Of a DNA stretch of 64,000 bases, positions 1 to 10,400 are shown in pieces (position 1 is the first letter of the stretch; each line of letters begins with the position of its first letter). A model generated the notes under the pieces. That model was not told the DNA's origin. It did not search any database and saw only the letters and a program-made list of their open reading frames with translations. This DNA is from Brachionus plicatilis (taxonomy: Eukaryota > Rotifera > Eurotatoria > Ploima > Brachionidae). The stretch covers positions 1,030,254 through 1,094,253 of the forward strand of contig QEOQ01000508.1 of the NCBI GenBank assembly GCA_010279815.1, in the 5' to 3' direction. A program made the translations under genes and the position numbers.

Positions 1-289
1 TTTTTAACCCGGTATCTAAATTTGAATTTCAAAAATAAATTAATGACTAACATGTATTATTGATGCCGCATCTAAATTCGATTTTCAGTAATTAATGTGG
101 CGTTTTCCACCGAGTTTTGGGTTTTAACGCGGCGTTAAACATCAAAAATCTGCATTTTAATGCACGCATCAAAAGGGGGAAAGTTTAACATGGGCGAGAT
201 GTAACGTGATGCTTGGGCTAAAACCTGAGTTTTGGTTTTTGGTGCATGCATCTCTTTGCAAGGGTATACGGTAATTTTTGATTTTATTC
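1..289. repeat. Unclassified dispersed repeat, partial at window edge
   Basis: This stretch is less AT-biased than the background and contains the motif TGCAAGGGTATACGGTA near 257-273. Nearly the same word recurs near 21340-21356, and both copies are preceded by TGCATGCA-like words, so the two loci probably share a repeat family. No protein similarity or clean terminal repeat is visible. The element may begin before the window. Confidence 0.35.
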
Positions 290-473
290 CAGAGTTGTTT
301 AAAAGTCCCAAAAAAGTACAAGTCCGGACTTTCAATTTTTTTTTTTAAATTTGCTAGATCAGACTTCATATCAAAAAATTTATATACTCTTGGGTTGTCT
401 AACGCAATAGATTTGCCATATATCAGAATTTTCTTGCAATTTTAGCATAAAAGTCTTCATAATTCTTCTTCAG
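290..473. mobile_element. hAT-type MITE, right end missing
   Basis: The piece begins with the terminal sequence CAGAGTTGTTTAAAAGTC. It then matches the internal sequence of the complete copy at 7591-7817 almost base for base, including the shared words CTTGGGTTGTCTAACGC and AGAATTTTCTTGCAATT. Similarity stops around 473, where a LINE coding fragment starts. The right terminal inverted repeat and target-site duplication are therefore missing. Confidence 0.75.
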
Positions 474-1035
474 TAGATATAGATACTGTTTCAAGCTGGG
501 CGATTACATAAGCGACTGATTTAAACGTAGAAAAGTGTAAAGTTATGCATATTGGTAATAAAAATCCTCAGTTTGACTACACAATTTTTAATAAATATGG
601 AACAGAATCATTATATAAAACAAAATTGGAAAAGGATTTGGGTGTGTTTTTTCAAAATGATCTAAAATGGGGTGCACATGTTAGCTACTCTTCTGGCAGA
701 GCGAATAAGATTTTGGGAATGATTTGGAAAAATTTTAAATTTTTGGACGCCAATGTAGTTAAGTTATTGTATACCTCATTGGTAAGACCTCTTATTGAAT
801 ATGGAGTTAGTGTTTGGAATCCATACCTGAAAGAAGATAAGAAGGAATTAGAAAAAGTACAACGTAGAGCTACGAAGTTGATTCCAGACTTTAAGAATCT
901 TGAGTATGAAGAAAGATTGAATAGATTAAAACTTACCACTTTGGATACGAGAAAAAGAAGAGGCGATTTGATTCAGTTTTTTAAAATTGTAAACAGTCTT
1001 GAAACTGTACATTTGATCATGAACTTCAATTCGCC
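473..1035 (+). pseudogene. Non-LTR retrotransposon (LINE) reverse-transcriptase fragment, broken
   Basis: The plus strand encodes the C-terminal part of a LINE reverse transcriptase of the CR1/L2/jockey-like kind. Typical family segments are visible: EKCKVMHIG, LEKDLGVFF, LYTSLVRPLIEYGVSVWNP, LEKVQRRATKLI and RGDLIQFFKIVN. The segment before EKCKVMHIG (about 475-540) has an in-frame stop after SSWAIT. The catalytic FADD region, the 5' end and the 3' end are missing; similarity fades after about 1035 into A/T-rich sequence. The 545-1114 frame is open, but only its first two thirds resembles the family. It is a dead fragment, possibly of the same family as the 3' end at 15660-15905, which covers the part lost here. 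Confidence 0.8.
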
Positions 1036-1497
1036 AATCGCTTACAGTGTATTTTATTTAATTTTTTTTATTCAGTCTTATTTTTATTTTTTTTATATTT
1101 TTAAAGGATCGTAAACTCGATGAGAAAACAAATAAATAATAAAAAAAGATTAATTATTTTAATAAAAAAAAAAATTTTTTTTTTACTAAAGCCAAGTCGG
1201 ATAGCCAACATAAATAAAAAAAATATAAATAAAAACCAAACGCTAATCATTAATATTTTATTTTCAAGTAAAAAAAATAGAGAAAAACAACAACAAAAAA
1301 AAAGAAAAAAAATTTTTTTTCTTAAACTTCAGACTTCTTTTTATAGTTCCACTTTAGTTTACCCAAAACTACAGGCCATTTAGTTTGACAGTTTTTTATT
1401 TAAAAAAAAAAAATAAACAAATAATAAAAAAAAAAGCTTATTTTTACAAGAAAATAAAAACCGCCCTAGGCAAATACATAAATGTGACTACAAGTGA
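1036..1497. other. A/T-homopolymer-rich 3' flank of the co-repressor gene
   Basis: Long runs of A and T dominate and any open frames are lysine/phenylalanine low complexity. On the minus strand this is downstream of the co-repressor stop codon. An AATAAA (TTTATT at 1395-1400 on plus) about 100 bases after the stop could be its polyadenylation signal. Nothing else is recognisable. Confidence 0.5.
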
Positions 1498-4400
1498 TCA
1501 ATTTTCAGTATCGGACATGTACTCGTATTGATTGTGATAAGAAATGGGACCGATTGTCGAGTGCTGATTGGACTTGAGCATTTTGGGATAATTGGGCGGC
1601 AAGTGTTGCGAATGGTGAGAGGAGGGCTGGTGGGACTGGGGCGGTGGCGGCGGCGGCGCGTACCCTCCATGCTGGTGAAAGGGTCCGCCAGAAGGCGGAG
1701 GCATGGACGACGCCGCTATCATGTGAGAACCGGTGATCGACGGACGACCATACTGCTGCGACTTGGCCATGGACGCCTGGTCCATGGACGACGACAGCAG
1801 TCTTTTCTTATAGCTCTGCTGTTGCTCGTGGTGATGCATTTGCTGGGCCATTTGATGCGAATAGGGGGGCATGAGGACCGGCGCCGCCTGGCCGTAGGCG
1901 CCGGCCGCCTTGGACGGCGAGTGCTGGTGCTGCTGCTGCATGTGGTGCCGCTGGTTGGGCGCAGACTCTTGTATTATGATCTCGGGCGACGAGTGGTGCA
2001 TCATTTGGCCCGGATGCATCTGAGGACTCTTCAGGCCCGCCCTCACCTGATGTTCATGCTGGCCCAAGTGGACGGCCATGTGATGGGACGGCGCCGCGTA
2101 GCCGTGCGAGTGCGACTCGGCCATCATGTGCAGTGGTGTCGAGCTGTGCGCCGCTTTTTTGCCACTCTGCGGCTCGCAGCCCTGCTGCTGATTAAACTGG
2201 CTCATTATGTTCGCCGCGCTCATTATGCTGTGTATGAGCGACTCGGCGCCGCTGCCCGCGCCCGACTGGAACATGCCCGGGTTCATGCAGGCCACTGCAG
2301 CTGCCGCAGCGGCAGCCGCGGCCGCCGCCGAATTCGACGAGTTGGAGGCGGCCGAGGTGGCCGCCTGGATTATGCTAGCTATTTGGCCGGCAGTGAGGCC
2401 TGAGCCCTGAGCGCCGCTTGGCGAACTCGTTTGATTATACGATTGATTTGAGTGCTGCTGCTGTTGCTGCTGCTGCTGCTGTGACTGCAATTGGTGCTGG
2501 TGCTGAGGTGGTGGCGGCGGGGATGGTGACATGATGTGCTGATTTGGTTGTCTGGGCGCGTATTGTCTGGAACGGTAGGCCTGCTGCTGGTCGAGATCGT
2601 GTAGCTCTTTTTGAATGAGCATGGCGACCGAGTTTTGTCCGATTGAGCTCGGCGACATGCTAGACGAGGCGGGGCGGCCAGACTGCATCGGGTAGTTCAT
2701 GTAGGGCTGGGGCCGGTGGGGCACGGGCTGCGCGGGCGGTATTTTCTGTGGTACGGGTGTAAAGCCCTTTTTGGCGCTTGGCGACGGGATCGTCTGCCCT
2801 GGCGGATTGGGCGCCGGGTGACCGTAGCTGCGCGCCTGCACTATCAAATTTAGGTCCTTGGTGGGCTTGGGTTGCGGCGGCGGCGGCGGCGCTGGTTTAG
2901 TGGCCGGGGACACTGACCGCTGTTTGACGTGAGGCTCCGGTATGTTGACTGGCGGCGGCAGCTCTTCGTTAAGCGACTTGATTATGACGCCGCCGAGCAT
3001 CGAGCCGATCCAGTTGTCGGTGGGCGATTGGCGCTTGGGCGACGGGGACGGTCGTGGCGCTTGCGGCGTCGTGCTCGGACTGGGCGTCGGCCGAGGCGAT
3101 TGCAGATTCTCCTGCAATAGTTTCATTGTGAGCGAGGTGGTGCGTCCTCTGGCCGTCTGCTCCTCGCCCATGCTCGCCAGCTCGTTCTCGATTATGCTCT
3201 CGATTCGGCTCTTCACTTTGCCCACAGGTTCTCTTCTCTCATCTGACTGTTGCTGTTGCTGTGACTGCTGGTCCATTTTGTTGGTAGTGTTTTGGTTGTG
3301 GTTGTCGTTGAGAGAGTCTTCGGCGTCGGACTCAATAAGTATCTCTTGTTTGGCTTTGGCTTGGGGCGACGAGGCCACACTCGAGCAACTCGACTCGTCC
3401 GACTGGCTTTTGGCTTTGGCCCGGAGCATATTGGCGGCCGCACTGTTCTCGCTGGACGACATGGGCAATTGGTCTTTGAATTTTTGCACGTCTATTTCGT
3501 CGACTGGCTTGTCGTTCATTTTGACGATTATGGTGTCGACCCAGCGGCCCAGCGTGTACTTTTTGTCCGCGTCCAACTCGGCCGGCTGGGTCTGTTGGGT
3601 CTGCGGTGCCGGCGACACACCAGTGGTCATCTTGGACAAATTTGTGTGCAGCTGCCGACTGATCAGGTCGTTTAGAACGCTGTAGCCGTTGGCGACCTCG
3701 GGCGCGTCATTTTGCTTGTGCAGCATTAGCTCTTTGGTGTGAAGGTCGCGGGGCCGGGTCTCGGGGACGCCAGAGACCGGCTTGGCCGCCGAGCCGAAGA
3801 ACGACGAGTTCTGCGAGCTGGTCGACGATACGGGCGACTCGAGGGGCGAGCGCGGCTTGTCGGTCACGCTGACCTGCAGCGCGGTCTTGATCGCGTCGTT
3901 TATCACCTCGCTTATTTGTTTGGCGGGCGCCTTGGACTCGGCCGCGTCCTCCTTGCCGTTGTGGTCATGGTCACCGCTTTTCATTATTTTGGCCTTTTCT
4001 CTCGAGTTTTCGATGGCCTGGAACGACGAGTCGAAGGAGCTTTGCGACGCGGTCACTTGCTCGGTTGGCGACACTGTCTCGATTTTTGTCTTGCTGGGCG
4101 AGGTGGTGGACGTGACGCGGTTCTCCTGCGGGTCCTCGGACGACTCGGAGACGGGCTCGTCGTCGTCGTCGTAGTCGTGGTACTCGTCGTCGGTGAGGGC
4201 GGGCGCGTTCTCGGCCGGCTTGGCCTCTTGCTGCCGGCTGCGCAGCTCCTCGGCGAGCAGCTCGTTGAGCCGGGCCAGCAGTCGCTTGAAGCACTCGAGG
4301 CAGAGTCGGATGCGCGGCGCCTCGCTCGGCTCTCTAGTCTCCGGTATGTCCAGGTTGAAGTCGAGACGCACCGTGGCCTGTCTGCTCGACGAGAGAGAAA

Positions 4401-7400
4401 AGTACTTTTTGGGCACCGAGCGAAGACCGATGCGCCGCGACGACTTGGTCGAGCGCGGCTTTTTTTTGGCGTTCTTTAGCTTTTTGCACGAGATACACGA
4501 GTTGTCGGAGGGCGCAAAGTGTTTGGAATTTTTGGTCGAGTTGGACTTGTCGTCGTCGTCGTCGTCTTCGTCGTCTTCGTTGGCCTCGTCGCCGTTCTCG
4601 TTGTCGCCAGTGTCGATCGGCAACGGTTCGGCGAGGCCGTCGCCGTTTTGCCGTGACTGATCGCTCATTTCGGTCTTCGAGCGCTCTTCTGCGCTCGGCC
4701 CGTTGCTCGATTGGTCGTTTGTCATCGTTTGATTGACCTGATTTGATTCTGGGCTCTTCTCTTTGTCTTAATAAAAATTTGAATAAAATTTTGTTGCCTA
4801 GGAGCGTTCGAAAATAAATTAAAAATACAAAAATAAATTTGAAAATTTTTTTTTTTTTTATTTACCTCTTAATAAATTTTTTTTTATTTTATTAAATAAA
4901 TTAAATTGTGTTAAAATTTTTTTGATAAAAAAAATTTTAAATTGCCTTGGTTTTAAAACACCATAAAATTAGTGAACATTCAAATACATGAACAAATCTG
5001 CTTTAAATTTAAAAATAAAAAAATAAATTTGAAATTTTTTCTTTTTTTTTTACTTCTTAATTTATTTTTTTTTATTTTATTAAATAAATTTAATTGGGTT
5101 TAAAATTTTTGGATAAAAAAAAATAGAAAATTTTTTTTTTTTTTACCTCTAAATAAATTTTTTTTTTTTTTTTAATTTAATTTAACTATCCATTTTTTTA
5201 AATAAATTTAACTGTCCATTTTTGGAAAGAAAATTTTAAAATTGCCTTTGTTTTAAAACACCATAAAATTAGTGAACATGCAAATACATGAACAAATCTG
5301 CTTTAAATTTAAAAATACAAAAATAAATTTGAAAATTTTGTCTTTTTTTTTTACTTCTTAATTTATTTTTTTTTATTTTATTAAATAAATTTAACCATCC
5401 ATTTTATTAAATAAATTTAACTGTCCATTTTTGGATAGAAAATTTTAAAATTGCCTTTGTTTTAAAACACCATAAAATTATTGAGGATTCAAAAACATGA
5501 ACAAATCTACTTTAAATTTAAAAAAAAAAATTAATTTAAATTTTTTTTTGGACTTCTTAATTTATTTATTATTTTTATTTAATTAAATAATTATAATTTT
5601 GTTTAAAACTTTTGGATAAAAAAAAAAGAAAAATACATATAAATTTTTTTTTTGGACTCCTTAATTTATTTACTATTTTTTTTTATTAAATAAATTTAAT
5701 TGTCCATTTTTGGATGAAAAATTTTAAATTGCCTTTGTTTTAAAACACCATAAAATTATTGAAGTTCAAGTACATGAACAAGATAAATAAATTTTTTTTA
5801 TTTTGCCTCCTTAATTTATTTATTTTGTTAAATTAAATAAGTTTGAGAGTTAACCATCGGATTGGAAAAAATTTAAAAAAATGAAAATTAATTTTTATGA
5901 AATAAAGTGAAAAGAAAATGTAAGTGTGTGAGGCAATAAATAAATAAAAAGTAGACTTAGAAATTAATTATGTTTAAGCTAGTGATCAAAAAAAAATTTT
6001 GAAATTAAATATGTTTTAAAAAATTAATAATGATTCAAAAATATGACCAAATACGCTTTAAATAAATAATACAGAAATAAATTTAAAATATTATTTTTTG
6101 ACTCCTTAATTTATTTATTTTATTCAATTGAATAATTTAGAGCTGTGAAAAATATTTAAAAGACTCTTTTCTTTTTTTCAACCCAAGCATTTAAAAAAAG
6201 TCAAAATAAAATTATCATTAAATAAATTACAAAAATTAAGATAACAAAAATTGAAGTTTAAATTTTTAGGAAATGCAGAATAATATTTAGAAATGTTATG
6301 AAAAAATTTAATAAAAGTTCAATCCGATTTAGCTTTGGACTTGTAAAAAAAATTTCAGTATCAAGGCCTTTTTTTTGTTGAGAAAATGGAATTTTAAAAG
6401 AACAATATAAAAAAAGATAAAGCAGGAAAAAATTTTTTTAAGCATACAAAAGAGCTTAAGTGGTTCCTTTTTGGAATCGTTTAATGTGCATGGATTTAGG
6501 ATAGCTTCCACTGAATCACCTGTGAATTTAAATAATTTAAAACTGCTTTTAAAATAAACTAGAAATTAAATTAAAATTAATTCTTTAAATGATTAAATTA
6601 TGGAAATAAAATAAAAATTTGAAAATTAATAATGAAAATGAGAAAGACAGCAAAAAAATTTCTAACTTTGTGTATCAATCATAATGAAAAATTAATCAAA
6701 TTTATTGTATTGTTATCATTAGATTTTTTTACATAATACCAAAAACACTTTTTTTTCTCTCAAAATTCATGCTAAATCAATATGCTCAATTTTACGATTT
6801 TTTTGCAATAATTAAGTTACCTGCTTAAATTTTTTAATAATTTAAAATCTTTGTTTGAAAAAAATTATGCTTAATTAGTTAGTTTAATTTTTGTTGCTAA
6901 AAGTTTTCTAAATCATTCAAGTGAGATTTCTTTTTGCTTTTAGTATGGTAATCTAATCGGTTGATCCGAATGAAAAATTCCGTATTTATTTAAAATTTTT
7001 CACATAAATCGATAACAGAATTAATTAATATGTGAGATGATATGACTAAGCGAACAAAAATTTGAAGCATTGATGCAAAAAATAGCTGAGTCAACATGAG
7101 TAATATCCTTTTTATTTTGTATTTTTTTTTGCTCTAATAAGCAAAAGATAGCCAAATTGAGTTCTTTTTTGAATTTAAATAGCCTTTATCCTAGGACTCA
7201 CCAAGTAAATACCATAAAAGAAAACCAAATGAAAACTTTTTAAATAAAAAACAAGAATAATTCGAAAAAATCAATTTTTAAAAATAAACAATAGAAAATA
7301 ATTCTAATCCAAAGGCTACGAGATATATAAAGTCTAGCTAATATAACCATAAAAATATTATTGATGGACAAAAATAGAAAACTTGATTACAAAAAAGCAA

Positions 7401-10400
7401 ATATAATATCATTATTAAGTCAAGTTAGAGGTTTTGTTAAATTTAGTACAAAAAAATACAGAAAAATTATTAAAAATCAAATAACTTTTTTTATGGAAGT
7501 AAAAAAGTCCTTCCTTAAGTGCACTCATAGACACTGTCTGCAAAAAATATGCTAGTTTACCAAAGGAATTTGATTTCTTAATATTCAGACCAGAGTTGTC
7601 TAAAAGTCCCAAATAAAGTCCAAATCCGGACTTTTTTTTAGAATTTGCTAGAACAGGCTTCATATCAAAAAATTTATTTACTCTTGGGTTGTCTAACGCA
7701 ATAGATTCGCCATATATCAGAATTTTCTTGCAATTTTAGCATAAATGTCTTCACAATTCTTCTTCAGTATTCAAAATTTTAAAGCCTGACTTGACTTGTG
7801 ACTTTTAAACAACTCTGATTCAGACCAAATGTGCTTTGAAGATATTATGCATGCGACTAGTATAGTTTAAAAATTAATGCAATTAGTGCTGTATCTCTCT
7901 TTCATTGCGATGATGTTGGGTTTTAATTGTTTTCGACAAGTTAATATCGACAAATATAAATTCGTCATGAAAAACTCGACGTGTCTAATTTAGAAAAATT
8001 ATTCTATTCTCGACAAGAAAACATTCGACATGTAGTTTTTCGACATAAGGTAATTCGGCATAAAAAATAAAAATTAATTATTGAATCGGTTATTTTTTAG
8101 ACAAAAAATATCATCAACATTTGCCTAGCTTAATTTCAAGTTTTAAGTTAGATCAATCAAATACAGAAAATTAAGTTATAAAGTTGTGTTATGGTCATAC
8201 TAACAGACGCCAGATTATGTTTATTTGGAAGAGCAATTAATATCTGATTTCACTTCTAATAAAACTTTACCTTCTTGAAAATTTATCTCTTGTGATAGAA
8301 TTTGATCAATAAATTAATAAAATACAAGTCTTTAAATGACATATTTTTTTAAATATTTTTAATTATTAAATTTTTGTATTTTTAGTCTAAATCATACATG
8401 TCAAAATTTAAACTACAATAAGTCCAACAATAAGTCTTAAAGCAAAACAAGCGTAGCGTAGCACCTAATGGTTTTAGGCATTGTTAATTTTGGTACAAAA
8501 AACATAAACATTAAATAAAAAATGCCCAATCTTAAGTTCTGAAGGACCAAAAGATGTTCTGCAAATTAAAGCAACTATATTCTGATTCAGAAAAATTCTG
8601 CAAAATTGAGAAAATTGTGAATTTTAGTACATAAAACAAAAAAAATACAAAAAATGCCAGAGCTTTAATTCAGGCTGATTAAAGCTTCTACTACTGCTAC
8701 TAAACTCACAATTATCTGAGTTATGTAGATTAGTTGCATCAGTTGCTTCAATTTAAAGAACATGTTTTGTTCCTTCAGAACTTAAGCTTGGGAATTTTAA
8801 TATTTTGTTTTTTTTTTTTTTTTCCAAAATTCACAATGCCATGGATTTAATATAACTCTGGCATCATTACTAAAAAGCTGTTCAACAAAAAGTAATTCAA
8901 TGAATTTAAATAGCTAGCAAGTTGGACTAACAAACTTGACCATGTAAACGCAGCTAAGAGCCTTTTTTGAATTGTATGTGCTTGAAATAAGTTTGTTCTA
9001 GGAATTTGCCTTATATTTTTGTGTAAATAAAGAAATAATCAAAAACAAATCTAACATTTTGACCAATAGATATTTGTAAGAGTAGATTTGGCAAAAAAAT
9101 ATGAGTTGTGTGAAACACTTTTAAGATTTCAAGTAAGCAGACTATTGAAGTATCTTATAAAATAAATTTTCTTGTTAAAAAATATAAATGTTGTGGAATT
9201 TTTGAGTTTGATATTGAAATTTTCTATATCAACATAATTGTTGTTACTTAATTTTAAATAGAACTTTAAAAAAGATTTTGAATAAAAAAAAAATAAATAA
9301 AAAAGGAAACATATAAATTAATTTCTAAAACTAAATTGAAATATAAAATAGCTCATTTTAAATGTAAAATTTATTAAAAAAACTTAAATTTAAATTCCTA
9401 AAGAACATAATTCATTTAGAAAATTGTGTCAACTCACGCTTTTGGTGTACCGGATCATTTGATAAGCGTCAATTATAAAATTTGACTACCAAAATGTTTT
9501 GTTCTGTTAAAAATTTAATTTCTAATAATTTTCTTACTTAAAAAGAACTAAATCAAATTCAAATAAACAATAAGAAATAACTGAAATAAATAATGCTAAA
9601 ATATTATTATTTGCTATTTCATCGGTTTAAATTTTAGCTGATTTGATTTTTTTACCTAAATTCAAAAAAAAATTACATACGCAAATTTAACGGTATAAAC
9701 CATTTTTTTTTAATAATAAATAAATTATAAAATTTAGCATTTAGAATTTTTGAATTACTTTCACATTAGCATTAAATTTTATGTGCGAGCTGAATAAGAA
9801 TTTATTTCTTATAAAAAAAAATTTTCTGATCACTCAATTTTTATTAATAAATTTGTAAAGCGTCACTTCTAGCCATCTATCCTTAAACATATTTATGAAA
9901 TTGAATATCGAGTTAAGACTAAACGTAAAGAAAAACGAAAATTTAATAAAATTAAAAATAAGGCTAAACTTATTCAAAATATTTGAAATAATGATGAAGC
10001 CTTTTTAATGCTTGACAAAAAAATTTGTTTTAGAAACACAAAAAGCTAAGTATTTAAAGTCTTGTTTTGATTGGGATAAAAATAGGTTAATAGTTTATAT
10101 TGATGATTTTAAACACTTTGATTATTACCAAATTTAATAACCTTAATTAAGAATAAAATCTTATCAGTCCATGCATTTATTTTTAAAGATGATTTTTTAT
10201 TTTTTCAACATTTAAAAATGTCGCAAATTTATTTTTATGATGTAAACTTTATTCTCATAAAACTCTAGCTTTGATTCAAGTAGCTTACTTTGGGTGTCTA
10301 TTACAAGTCCGACTTGATCCATGGTTGAATCGCTGCCTATTGTATTTACAGTTAACTGATTCGGGTCTGATTGATTATTAGAATTGGTTGTGTTCGAATT

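Noticed and set aside
1120..1383. 87-codon plus-strand frame
   Set aside because: Lysine/asparagine/phenylalanine low complexity from A and T runs, lying in the co-repressor 3' flank.
1528..2403. Long plus-strand open frame (291 codons) and several others over 1528-4660
   Set aside because: They are antisense shadows of the GC-rich last exon of the co-repressor, Arg/Val/Leu-rich without domains. GC-rich DNA lacks stops in all frames.
6448..6519. A 72-base minus-strand block with CAG acceptor and GTATGC donor (ILNPCTLNDSKKEPLKL)
   Set aside because: The co-repressor already closes in phase without it. It has no family similarity and sits in AT-rich intron.
9438..9485. A 48-base minus-strand block with GTGAGT donor (IIDAYQMIRYTKS)
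   Set aside because: It needs a different phase from that provided by the exon 3 donor and matches nothing in the family.
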